NCBI GenBank assembly: GCA_964016985.1
Contig: OZ024823.1
Location: 37,057,687-37,121,686, forward strand
Origin: Anodontia alba
Taxonomy: Eukaryota > Mollusca > Bivalvia > Lucinida > Lucinidae
DNA length: 64,000 bases
Reading direction: 5' to 3'
Shown here: positions 55,250 to 64,000 of the stretch, one piece after another
How positions within the stretch are numbered: position 1 is the first letter of the stretch
Layout: the number at the start of each line of letters is the position of its first letter
The notes under the pieces: model-generated
Database searches by the model: none
What the model saw: only the letters and a program-made list of their open reading frames with translations
Told to the model about the DNA's origin: nothing
Translations under genes and position numbers: made by a program

Positions 55250-55460
55250 AGGGGATTGGCTCTACTTTTATGGAAGGCAATTCTATCAAAATTAGATTTT
55301 CCTCTCCCTCGAAAGGGGTCTACTCTAAAAGGAGCATTTTTTTTTCATTTTAGAGTTGAGCCCTTTTTTTCAGAAGGGCCTGATGTGTAGAAAAGCATAC
55401 AAGAAGTTACAAATGTTGTCTCCGTTGTACAAAATGTCAGACAATCTACCCAGTATATCC
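55250..55460 (+). repeat. Family G copy G5
   Basis: Hairpin tip collapsed to AAGGAGCATTTTTTTTTCAT. Flanks GGCAATTCTATCAAAATTAG and AATGTTGTCTCCGTTGTACA. G4 and G5 face each other 260 bp apart. Confidence 0.7.
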
Positions 55461-55510
55461 AGTTCCATCAAAGTCATATTGTTTAAAATGTGTGCTTTTT
55501 CCATACCTTA

Positions 55511-55786
55511 CATTACGAAAACACGCCTATTCAAATATATTGAAAAAATTTCAACAAAAAAGACAATTTTTCAGCTAAAAAATTCTGATATTTTTCGTAT
55601 ACCTGCTCAAAACATAGATTGCGGGTACTCGTTAGAACCGCCTCGGCGAGGCGGTTCTAATGAGTACCCACAATCTATGTTTTTAAACAGAAATAAAAAG
55701 ATAAGTATACCCCTGTAAACCCCTGTTTTATTATATAAAAGTGGGGTTTAAGGGGGTCAAAATTATATAGGCAGGTTTTCGTGATG
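55511..55786 (+). mobile_element. Family A copy A26
   Basis: Full length. Tip CCTCGGCGAGG. Right end GCAGGTTTTCGTGATG. Confidence 0.92.
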
Positions 55787-55841
55787 AATGTCTAGATAAA
55801 ATGATAAATGCGACGAAAGTTTAGAACATTCCCAGTAAACA

Positions 55842-55955
55842 GTATGTTTTTGAGCAGAAATAAGAAAAATAAAGTCTACCTCTGTAAACGCCAGTTTTAC
55901 TATATAAAAGTGGGGTTTAAGGGGGTCAAAATTATATAGGTATGTTTTCGTGATG
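55842..55955 (+). mobile_element. Family A half element A27
   Basis: Starts in the outer hairpin arm (TATGTTTTTGAGCAG) and runs to the intact GTGATG end. Left half and tip absent. Begins 56 bp after A26 in the same orientation. Confidence 0.9.
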
Positions 55956-56116
55956 ACATTTGTTTTCTTCTATAAGTTAATATTACTTCTGTTTTATTTT
56001 GCAAAGAGTGTAAGACAATATGCGCCATTTAGAAAAACCTAAAAAACAACAAAACTTATTTGTGAAACTGTGTAGGCAGCATCAAACATTTCATGTACCC
56101 GCATTTCATGTACCCG

Positions 56117-56253
56117 CAATATAATGTGATCGGTCAAACAAATATAACAGATTCCTAGTAAACACACAACGTCACAACAACGTCGTTACAACGTCGCTGC
56201 AGCTGTTTGCTGGGTTGTTTTTATATTTGTTTGACCGATCATATTATATTGCG
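56117..56253. repeat. Palindrome with family C element at its centre
   Basis: Arms GCAATATAATGTGATCGGTC (56117) and GACCGATCATATTATATTGC (ends 56253) pair over about 32 bases. The space between (56154-56214) is family C copy C3 (CCTAGTAAACACACAACG to TTTGCTGGG). Upstream, CATTTCATGTACCCG is repeated twice (56088-56117). Confidence 0.88.
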
Positions 56254-56267
56254 CTTGATTAATAAGC

Positions 56268-56372
56268 TATGATTTGAGCAGAAATATGAAAAATATCAGA
56301 ATTTTTATCTGAAAACTTTCTGTTTTTGGTGGTGAAATTTTCAATATATTTGAATAGCATTTGTTCGTTATG
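56268..56372 (-). mobile_element. Family A half element A28
   Basis: From GATTTGAGCAGAAATATG to the decayed end GTTCGTTATG. No hairpin tip. Confidence 0.85.
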
Positions 56373-56389
56373 TTAATGGTCAATTTCAG

Positions 56390-56855
56390 AAGTTAGAGTT
56401 ATCCTCCACAACCCCGCAGCAGTTTTACTGCAGACCCCTCCAAGGCGGTGTTTCTATTGAAGTTCCTTTTTCTATTGTTCGTTCTGTTATTTTAGAATGC
56501 TATTCTATTATGTCGTTTCGTGTCATTCAAACCTTACTAGGTACCTTACATTACGAAAACACGCCTATTCAAATAAATTGAAAATTTCACCTCCAAAAAC
56601 TGAAAATTTTCAGATTAAAAAACTCTGATATTTTTCATATTTCTGCTGAAAACATAGATTATGGGTACTCGTTAGAACCGACTCGGCGAGGCGGTTCTAA
56701 CGAGTACCCACAATCTATGTTTGAGCAAAAATAAGAAAAATAATACCCCTGTAAACCCCAGTTTTGCTATATAAAAGTGGGGTTTAAGGGGGTCAAAATT
56801 ATATAGGCGTGTTATCGTGATGAGGAGAGCTGTGAGCCATGATTGTGGCTTAAAC
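56390..56855 (+). repeat. Family L copy L13, split by A29 and abutting A30
   Basis: 56390-56548 carries AACCCCGCAGCAGTTTTAC and CCTCCAAGGCGGTG. 56823-56855 resumes with GGAGAGCTGTGAGCCATGAT TGTGGC and is cut by the next A element. Confidence 0.6.
56549..56822 (+). mobile_element. Family A copy A29, inserted in L13
   Basis: Full length, right end GTTATCGTGATG. Hairpin with two mispairs (GACTCGGCGAGGCGG). Confidence 0.92.
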
Positions 56856-57790
56856 CATCACGAAAACATGCCTATATAATTTTGACCCCTTTAAACTCCG
56901 CTTTTATAGCGAGCTCGCTGCCGCAGGTGGCCGATATGCCACATACGATGCAGGCCACTGGCCTGCGCGACATGAAATTCAACGAGAAGCTTACATTACA
57001 TGCTTGAGACACATTGTTTTCAATGAATTTCTAACGTGTTTGACAATTTGTTTATGTTGTCGAACGAAAACGGAAATAAAAATACATTAGCCGGGTCTTA
57101 CTATGTCGATCTGATTAAAGAAAAAAAAAAAAACAAAAAAAAAAACAACAACAAAAAAAAAACGATTTCCTTAAATTCACTGACCAAGGAAGAAAAGTCA
57201 TGGGCATGCTTCGTTGCCTTCAAACAAAACCGTAAATAAACATTTTGTTTGCAATTTGTCGGGTTCTCAATTCATGTGGCAGATCTATTTGTATTTTCCG
57301 GGACCATCTGGGAAAATCCGGTACCAGAATCCGATACCAAAATTTTAACGGTATACCTTGGGTCTTATACTTTGATTTCTTGGACGATTTTTGGCCTGCA
57401 TACTCCATAGGCCCTTAAAGTTGAAATGTATATGAAGAATTCTTACATCTTCATTCATTACTGATATATGGACTTTTAATTGTATTGTAACTGCAAAGTG
57501 GGGTTTTTCAAAGCAAAATGGATTCCGAGCTCGCCTATAGGCATTGCTTATGTTCATATTACAGTAAAACTGGGGTTTACAGGGGTATACATTATTTTTC
57601 TTATCTTTGCTAAAAAACATAGATTGTGCATTCTCGTTAGAACCGCCGCGCTGAGGCGGTTCTGAGGAGTACCTACAATCTATGTTTTGAGCAGAAATAT
57701 GAAAAAATATCAGAGTTTTTATCTGAAAATTTTCAGTTTTTTTTGGAGGTGAAATTTTCTATATATTTGAATAGGTGTGTTTTCGTAATG
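56856..57790 (-). mobile_element. Family A copy A30/A31, split by a 650 bp insertion
   Basis: The first end and subterminal arm are at 56856-56909 (to CGCTTTTATAG). The element resumes at about 57561 (ACAGTAAAACTGGGG) and ends at 57790. Combined, the two parts make one normal copy. Tip CCGCGCTGAGGCGG. Confidence 0.85.
56910..57560. mobile_element. Unidentified insertion inside A30/A31
   Basis: Starts CGAGCTCGCTGCCGCAGGTG and ends CCGAGCTCGCCTATAGGC plus a short tail. GAGCTCGC occurs near both borders. Contains an A-rich stretch 57120-57163. Not similar to other families here. Borders accurate to within about 10 bases. Confidence 0.6.
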
Positions 57791-57959
57791 TTATTCTAAC
57801 TCGCGCAAAACCTCGGTGATATGATTGATACAGCTCAAAATAATAAATATGTTTTCGGTCCATGTAGGGGTCCTCTATCAGTGAAACCTCACCAGGATGA
57901 TAAAACAATATGATCATAAACATTAAGTTGATGCAAAGCAGAGTGGCCAATAGCGATCT

Positions 57960-58199
57960 GAGCCCAGTTGTTCAAAGCATCGTTAGCTTAACGAGCTCGT
58001 TAGTGGTCAAAATGTTAACTGTTCTAATATGTACAATGTCTAATTCACAGGTACTTTTGCTGAAAATGTGAGTAGCTTTTGCAAATGCAAAAGCTACTCA
58101 CATTTTTTCAGCAAAAATATTAGCATATATGCCATATTTAAGGATCAGTTTTAAGGGTAATTTAACTAACGACACCGTTAGTTTTGAACAACTGGGCCC
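57960..58199. mobile_element. Family F copy F4
   Basis: Ends GAGCCCAGTTGTTCAAAGC and TTTGAACAACTGGGCCC. Perfect central hairpin 58052-58119 (GCTGAAAATGTGAGTAGC with TTTTGCAAATGCAAAA). Confidence 0.92.
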
Positions 58200-58385
58200 A
58201 GAGTCAGAACACAAAAAAAGTCACAAGTATGATAACAATGAGCCCGACATAAAGACAATAAAGACAGTCAAGCGCCAAACTTATGGAACAGACCGAGGAA
58301 GGAGATTCAAACAGTCTGACTCTGACAGCAAAATCTCCAGAAAGTTGAAGGAGACTATCGATTGGCAGAAGTCTCAACGTCGTGC
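58200..58385 (+). other. Possible coding island, unrecognised
   Basis: Open throughout for 62 codons between F4 and A32. Highly charged reading (TVKRQTYGTDRGRRFKQSDS then KISRKLKETIDWQKSQRR). After A32 it could continue as WKREAKLTIITELTT (58669-58715) in another frame. Composition is exon-like. No known family recognised; perhaps a remnant exon or the nucleic-acid-binding part of a retroelement. Confidence 0.3.
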
Positions 58386-58664
58386 CATTACGAAAACATG
58401 CCTATTCAAATATAGTGAAAATTTTACCACCAAAAAATGAAACTTTTCAGATAAAAAATTCTGATATTTTTCATATTTCTGCTCAAAACATAGATTGTGG
58501 GTACTCGTTAGAACCGCCTCGTCGAGGCGGGTCTAACGAGTACCCACAATCTATGTTTTTGAGCAGAAATAAGAAAAATAATGTTTACCCCTGTAAACCC
58601 CAGTTTTATTATATAAAAGTGGGGTTTAAGGGGGTCAAAATTATATATGCATGTTTTCGGGATG
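58386..58664 (+). mobile_element. Family A copy A32
   Basis: Full length. Tip CCTCGTCGAGG, one stem mispair (GGCGGGTC). Ends CATTACGAAAAC and TTTTCGGGATG. Confidence 0.92.
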
Positions 58665-59565
58665 CAGTGGAAGAGGGAAGCAAAGTTAACGATCATAACT
58701 GAGTTAACAACCAAATGTGTAAGAGGGAATCTATGCAGATTTTAAAATTTTTAAATAATGCATTTAACCCCTTTAATCATTAAGTCATTACTTATAGACC
58801 AAGACCAATACTTTTGCAAACAGTGTAGATCCAGAAATGAAGGTTAATGCTTTATTTAAGATCTTTGAAATCTGCATGTATTACCCTATTAGACTTTGGT
58901 TGTTGACTCAGTCAACTTTGCTTGCATCTTCAACTGCACGACGTTGAGCCTCTGCCAACTGATAGCCCCTTCAACTTTCTGAAGATTATAGTGTTAGAGG
59001 TAGAGTGTGTGAGTCTCCTTCCTCAATCTGTTTCATAAGTTTAGCACCTTCTATCGCTTCCGACAGGTCTATTTCTTATAGAAGGGGTGTCTACTAGTTT
59101 TTCTTTATTATTAATATTGTTTATAGAATTTTTTGTATTTAATGCAGTGTAAACCCCATACGCCCTTCCGCATGATTTGCACATCTTTGGAGTATCGTTC
59201 AGTTATAAAATGTTATTGAATCAGACTACCAGTGCTTTTAAAATGCACATCTTTGCTATCAAAGTTTATCCGGCGCATGTTTCCCATTACATTTTCCGAC
59301 CCATTTATGCTATGCCACAAGTAACGGATTCTTGGAGACATAGGTGAATAGAAAAAAGTCTAGACTGGCTATCGATTAGGATCTTTGTTATTTGTCCAGG
59401 CTATAGTAGCCAATGATTCTATATGCTGACAACAAATGCCTCCTTCATACTGCACAAAAATGTGCAGCCTGTTCGCACAGACTTCGAAAGAATTAATTAC
59501 ACTTCTTTGAAGTCGCATCACAGTTATTACGGGCCAGGAATACACTTTCAGACGAGGTAACTGTC
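58665..59565. other. Mostly unassigned; truncated E-like start
   Basis: 58800-58840 has TTTTGCAAACAGTGTAGATC, the start of an E-like palindrome without its second arm. The rest has no recognisable feature. Confidence 0.4.
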
Positions 59566-59569
59566 ACAC

Positions 59570-59740
59570 TGTTTGCCTCCTTCTCCTTAAAATAGGTCTA
59601 TCCTAAAAGGAAGGAATTTGTTCCCTGTGGGAAAAAATTCTTTCCTTTTAGAGTAGACCCTTTTTCAGAATGGATTCGTTAAATTTGTATCCCTGTTAAA
59701 AATGGCAAAAATCTACCAAGTATGTTAATGCTCCTTAAAG
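59570..59740 (+). repeat. Family G copy G6
   Basis: Hairpin 59586-59669 (TCTATCCTAAAAGGAAGGAA; tip GTTCCCTGTGGGAAAA). Right flank ATCCCTGTTAAAAATGGC. Confidence 0.75.
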
Positions 59741-60229
59741 TCGCGTGCGAAATCAGAAAAAAACCATTGTCATGAATATTCGTATTATTATAATGGTCGT
59801 ACATAATTTTAAGATTATTATTATTGTTTCCATATTACTCGATGAAAAGGTCATAATAGGTCAAATATCATATTTTGACAATAATGCCTTGCAAGTAATT
59901 GAACTCTATTTATAGCAGTGTTATCTATAAAGATATCAAATAGACTCAAATTGTGGTCTTAGTATTCGATGCTGTTTATAGACAATGTTGCTATAAATAG
60001 GAATTAAAACCATGCAGTCTCCTGCAAAGAACAAAAATAGCGTAAAACACGGATGTTATTTTGTTTTTCGTCTAAATCGATCGGTTGTATTTAAGGGGAT
60101 GAATCTGTAAACACAGTAAGTACCAAAGATATCCATTTCGAAACATCTATTTCTCCTCACGATGTAGGTTAGCGTTTTCGAGTCGCAAACTGACCTAATT
60201 AATGTACGTTAAGTGATATATGCCAGGCA
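59741..60229. other. No recognisable feature
   Basis: AT-rich, no shared repeat or coding frame noticed. Confidence 0.35.
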
Positions 60230-60425
60230 TTAACTCACATTAACCGTCGCATCTGTACAGTCTGGTCAGATTCGTCCATGTCTGCTTGAAGAAGACTAGA
60301 CACATAGGCTATGCACGTAGAACCTCATGGAAACTCTAATGATCCTGGTACACGAATACGTAGGCAGATCTGAGTCTTCGCTGGACATACATGTCGTAAT
60401 AGTTTCAGACACTGTGTCTCTTGTT
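60230..60425 (-). repeat. Family M copy M9
   Basis: CATTAACCGTCGCATCTGTAC and GCAGATCTGAGTCTTCGCTG followed by ACATACATGTCG; palindrome weak. Confidence 0.45.
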
Positions 60426-60610
60426 GCTTGTTAATGAAACATGTTTAAAACATTATAATTCGACCTTGGTATAATTTTGTTGACTTGCTAAACTGTTTTG
60501 ATAATATACATACTGGGAATAAAAATCTTCTGACCGAAGCTCCATTGCGGAATTTAAATTGATCAAATCTAATGGTATGATAATATAAAATAATATCAAA
60601 GTGGTTACTT

Positions 60611-60686
60611 CCCAGTGGGCATAAGACGCTTAAACAACGTCGGATGTTGCATTGACGTTCATGCGACGTTGTATGTGCCCACTGAG
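60611..60686. mobile_element. Family C copy C2
   Basis: CCCAGTGGGCATAAGACG to GTATGTGCCCACTGAG, with ACAACGTCGGATG / CATGCGACGTTGT inside. Shorter than C1. Confidence 0.8.
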
Positions 60687-60761
60687 TTTTTTTCTGACAA
60701 TGTAATTGTTTTCACTTATAGATGGCTGCAAGAGCTACGCCATAAGCAGAATACATCTAAA

Positions 60762-60891
60762 GAGTACCAACAATATATGTTTTTGAGCAGAAACATGAAG
60801 ACTATCGGAATTTTTTATCTGAAAATTTTCATTTTTTTTTTTTTTGGTGGTAAAATTTTCAGTATATTTGAATAGGCATGTTTTCGTAATG
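60762..60891 (-). mobile_element. Family A half element A34
   Basis: Begins in the hairpin arm (GAGTACCAACAATATATG) and runs to the GTAATG end. T run of 14 at 60832-60845. Other half absent. Confidence 0.88.
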
Positions 60892-61329
60892 CTTATATTC
60901 GCGCACTAAGTTGTGTGAAGAATAAAATTTTAGCTGCTTTTAGCTACCTAAGGCTGACGGTGTCAGCACCTTGTTAAACAATCTCTAGATTTAGTCGTCA
61001 GTACTCTGAATTCCTTTCTGAATTTACAATGGCTTGAGAAATGTTTTAACAAGGGTGATCTGACAATGAGCTTTATGATAAGAGAACCAAATGTCAGTCC
61101 AGCTTCGCAGCATTATTCAAATTGATTGCAAACCGATATAAAGGATAGGATATAAGTAAACGTGGATTTTTTATTATGAAAGATTGCATGCTTAGTTGTT
61201 AGCACAATCACAGTTAACTGTTTTGATGCCGCTTTTGATTGCACGACGTTTGGCCGGGCTGCAGATTAAACGATAGATCAGTCCTTTATCTTGTCCTGAA
61301 GACTAATGCATCTGTGGTCTGGTTCTACT

Positions 61330-61738
61330 TGTATTTTGACTTTCTTTGAAGCTGATTTTAAGTTTGCATTTGATGTCCTTATCTTTGCTGCATAAGAGGC
61401 CTGATAAATTGATTTGATTTTTTCCGTATAGTGATCCTCTGAATAGTTAAGGAACTCCTACTAAGAACCAGCAGTCGTGTGTAGCTGGAACTGCGTCAGG
61501 ACTAAGGGTGAATTTTGAGTACTCTTATAACAATGTTTAAGTCCCTCTATTCCTTCCAACAACGATCTTGTTGGATGGTCAAAGGCGGTACTCTCAGTTA
61601 CGATTCATCATTGTTTGTTTGTTCTCATTTGGAGGAAACGTTTTTGTGCTTTCGCTCTATGTCTCAAAATTCTTTCTCATTCATTTTAACTTTAGGTGGT
61701 TTGCGTGATTGTCGCCTTTTCTGTACCTCATTACGGAA
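61330..61738 (+). repeat. Family L copy L9, cut by A33
   Basis: TGTAGCTGGAACTGCGTCAG, GGACTAAGGGTGAATTTTGA and GGTCAAAGGCGGTACTC blocks. The end GCGTGATTGTCGCCTTTTCT meets the A33 terminus. Confidence 0.55.
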
Positions 61739-62373
61739 TCAAACCTATTCAAATGTATTGAAACTTTTACCATCAAAAAAATGAAACTTTTTCAGATAAA
61801 AATTCGGCTATGTTTCATATTTCTGCTAAAAAATAGATTGTGGATACTCGTTAGAACCGCCTCGACGAGGCGGTTCTAACAAATACCAAACATCTATGTT
61901 GTAAGCAGAAATAAGAACAGTGATAGCAAAGCGCGTCGCGAACGAAGTGAACTCTACGGTAGAGAATATGATCAAGGAAAAGTAACATACAACGATATCA
62001 TACTTTCAGCAGAAATTGCACTGACCAATTTTCTTCCTTTTTCTTCCCGGAAGTTGATACAAGGTAACCACAAAATTTGAGTCTCACTAATAAGCGTCAC
62101 GAAGTTACAAGAAACTAGTGTCAGTATGTGTCACGAACATATTTTGCTGATTATTTTTATTATTTATTATTGATTTACATATATTTTATATAATGTTGTT
62201 CATTCTTTGATGATGCTGTGGAGGACTTTTGAAAAGACTACAAGTAGGTCTGCGCTGTGCTCGCATTTAGGTTAATTCTAATTTCATATTATATACAACT
62301 GTAAACCCCAGTTTTACTATATAAAAGTGGGGTTTAAGGGGGGTCAACATTATATAGGCATGTTTTCGTGATG
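61739..62373 (+). mobile_element. Family A copy A33, split by a 370 bp insertion
   Basis: Left half with eroded end CATTACGGAATC and hairpin tip CCTCGACGAGG at 61739-61917. Right part 62291-62373 with intact GTGATG end. Foreign DNA lies between. Confidence 0.88.
61918..62290. other. Unidentified insertion inside A33
   Basis: Starts CAGTGATAGCAAAGCGCGTC. AT-rich 3' half with TTATTTTTATTATTTATTAT. No recognisable frame or terminal repeats. Confidence 0.5.
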
Positions 62374-62430
62374 TTCACTTCTAGTTTGGTCAGACATTGA
62401 TAAGACAGTTTTGGATGCATTTTACCAACA

Positions 62431-62668
62431 GGGCCCAGTTGTCCAAAACTAACGATGTCGTTAGTTAACGTGTCATTAAAACTGATCATTAAATATGGCA
62501 CATATGCTAATATTTTTGCTAAAAAATGTGAGTATTTGCATTTGCAAAAGCTACTCACATTTTGTTCAGCAAAAATACCTGTGAATTAGATATTTATTTA
62601 CTAGAACAATTAACATTTTGACAACTAGCTAGCTCGTTAAGCTAACGATGCTTTGAAAAACTGGTCCC
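62431..62668. mobile_element. Family F copy F5
   Basis: Ends GGGCCCAGTTGTCCAAAAC and TTTGAAAAACTGGTCCC. Hairpin arms differ slightly (GTGAGTATTTGCATTTGCA). Confidence 0.9.
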
Positions 62669-62787
62669 AGGTTAATGCATGTTAGTTAATGTCATATAGC
62701 CTTTAAACGGTACATTTTGGTGGTTGTGTTTTGTGTTTGTTGCACTTACTGGATATTTCCAGATTTATATTTTCAGGAGTAACAACA

Positions 62788-62837
62788 GTAGTAAAGGGCG
62801 GCACTATGGTGTCCCCATAGTGCCGCCCTATACTACT
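62788..62837. repeat. Isolated GC-rich hairpin
   Basis: AGTAGTAAAGGGCGGCACTA TGG pairs with CCATAGTGCCGCCCTATACT ACT around a TGTCC loop. About 22 paired bases with one mismatch. No other copy seen in the window. Confidence 0.85.
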
Positions 62838-63392
62838 AACAACGACTATTCTTGAAGACTGAAATGTTCATGCAGCAGCTAATACCATCGATCCTGAGTT
62901 AATTGCAAATATTTACCTGGACATTCTCTTGTTAGGTTGTCCTTCCCATTCACGTCACATAGCCCCAGACTATATTTATGTATCTACAATCGAGATTTAT
63001 ACTCTACCCTAACTCTTTCTTAACATTTCAAGTTGCATACAACTGTATCTGGCTGACTGTCGAATTTACAAAGAAAAAGCAACTGCGTCTGAAACGCTGA
63101 AAGGCGGAGACCGATGACATCCTTATCATCTATCTATGTCCTTTATTTGTTGTCGGTCGTGGAAAGTGTAGACCGGTTATTTACAATAGGCTTTTTCAAG
63201 GCCTGTATTATGAAAAGTGCTAGTCACTTAAAATATCACTATATAAAATTATTGAAAAATGAAATATTTCAGCGTTATTCACTCATCTCCGAGTTATCTC
63301 CTTCTGTTTGGCTGGCTGTACTAAATCCTAAAGTCACTGTCCTTAGGAGTACCGTATTTGATTGACGATGAACTTGACTGCTCTTTAGTATA
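62838..63392. other. No recognisable feature
   Basis: The 83-codon frame at 63114-63365 has no recognisable domain. Confidence 0.35.
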
Positions 63393-63726
63393 CAGTCGAC
63401 TCCCGTTATCTCGAATTCCAAGGGACTCACTGAAACACTTCGAGATATCCGTACTTCGACATATCAGAGTTGAGAGAGTTAGGAAAACAATAAATTGAAC
63501 AACCACATTTAACAAAGGAATATGTAATTTGACTCCTGAAGTTAGAAATGTATATATAAAATAATGTGGAAAAGAGGAGAAATTGCTCCTGAGGAGCAAT
63601 TTCTCCTCTTTTCCACATTATTTTGTTCCTGTTGTCATAGTTTCATGTTAAAGCAGGGACCAGATTTTCACTTCGAGATAAGCGGTAATTCGAAATAAGC
63701 GAGTTCGAGATAACGAGGTTCGACTG
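63393..63726 (+). mobile_element. Family I copy I3, intact ends
   Basis: TA (63391-63392), CAGTCGACTCCCGTTATCTC, ..., GATAACGAGGTTCGACTG, TA (63727-63728). Perfect central hairpin 63568-63617 (GGAAAAGAGGAGAAATTGC with TCCTGAGGA at the tip). Non-coding MITE of about 334 bp; pogo/Tc1-mariner-like by ends and target. Confidence 0.92.
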
Positions 63727-63859
63727 TACTTCAGTTTCAGTTGTCAGGAATTTATACTGTCCCAAATCAAACTGTATGCAATACACATTTATTTCAAGAG
63801 GTTGGCTCAATCAAAACGGATCTGCTATTTTCTACATTTTGTTTTTCTTCATTCGTATA

Positions 63860-64000
63860 CAGTCGAACCTCGTTATCTCGAACTCGCTTATTTCGAATTA
63901 CCGCTTATCTCGAAGTGAAAAATCTGGTCCCTGCTTTAACATGAAACTATGACAACAGGAACAAAATAATGTGGAAAAGAGGAGAAATTGCTCCTCAGGA
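63860..64000 (-). mobile_element. Family I copy I4, runs off the window
   Basis: Reverse of the right half of I3 with about one difference over 141 bases. TA at 63858-63859. Continues past the window at the hairpin tip. Confidence 0.92.

Noticed and set aside
2274..62373. A CRISPR-like or regularly spaced array made of the family A hairpins
   Set aside because: Copies are in both orientations, irregularly spaced, and bounded by terminal inverted repeats; no leader or cas gene exists.

Overview
This 64 kb window looks like an intergenic stretch of an AT-rich animal genome, most likely an invertebrate and possibly a bivalve mollusc. The guess rests on a tRNA-headed SINE, LINE fragments and many short fold-back repeats; no diagnostic gene is present, so the taxonomy is inference. 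I found no intact protein gene, no rRNA, no free-standing tRNA gene and no CRISPR array. Most open frames in the window are translations of repeats.

The window is a nested mosaic of repeats, named here by letter. Family A (about 280 bp, terminal inverted repeat CATYACGAAAAC, 34 full or partial copies listed) dominates. Other fold-back families are B (CCCAG...CTGGG with GGGCCG stems), C (CCCAG ends with ACGTTG arms), F (GGGCCCAGTTGTTCAAA), G (GGGTCTACTCT stem), H, I and J (pogo-like CAGT...ACTG ends, TA target in the clean copies) and O (bare TCTCC/GGAGA hairpin). Families E, K and M are decayed palindromic repeats. L and N are non-palindromic interspersed repeats. D is a tRNA-derived SINE of four copies.

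Three broken LINE (non-LTR retrotransposon) remnants are the only recognisable protein-derived sequences. They lie at 30470-33365 (reverse transcriptase linker, RT core and C-terminal part), 38690-39470 (C-terminal end plus 3' tail) and 41395-42895 (C-terminal region). Each has been hit by fold-back elements, which gives a relative order of insertions and lets empty target sites be reconstructed.

Layout: 1-13 kb holds a long-TIR element, SINE D1, A1-A7, F1 and a decayed E unit. 13-24 kb holds a 193 bp near-perfect palindrome, pogo-like elements, A8-A15, two SINEs and an inverted duplication that ends inside an A hairpin. 24-30 kb is sparser, with microsatellites, H2 (itself invaded), C1 and E units. 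30-43 kb carries the LINE remnants and their nested insertions. 43-64 kb is a dense field of A, B, E, F, G, K and M units ending in two almost identical pogo-like copies at 63.4 and 63.9 kb.

The most unusual signal is a hairpin module (arm ending TTAGAANCGCCTCG) shared by families A, H, J and O, whose ends are otherwise unrelated. The base N is always paired with its complement on the other arm, and all four Watson-Crick pairs occur. Several elements are broken, duplicated, deleted or flipped exactly at the hairpin, so it appears to be a recombination hotspot as well as a transferable part.
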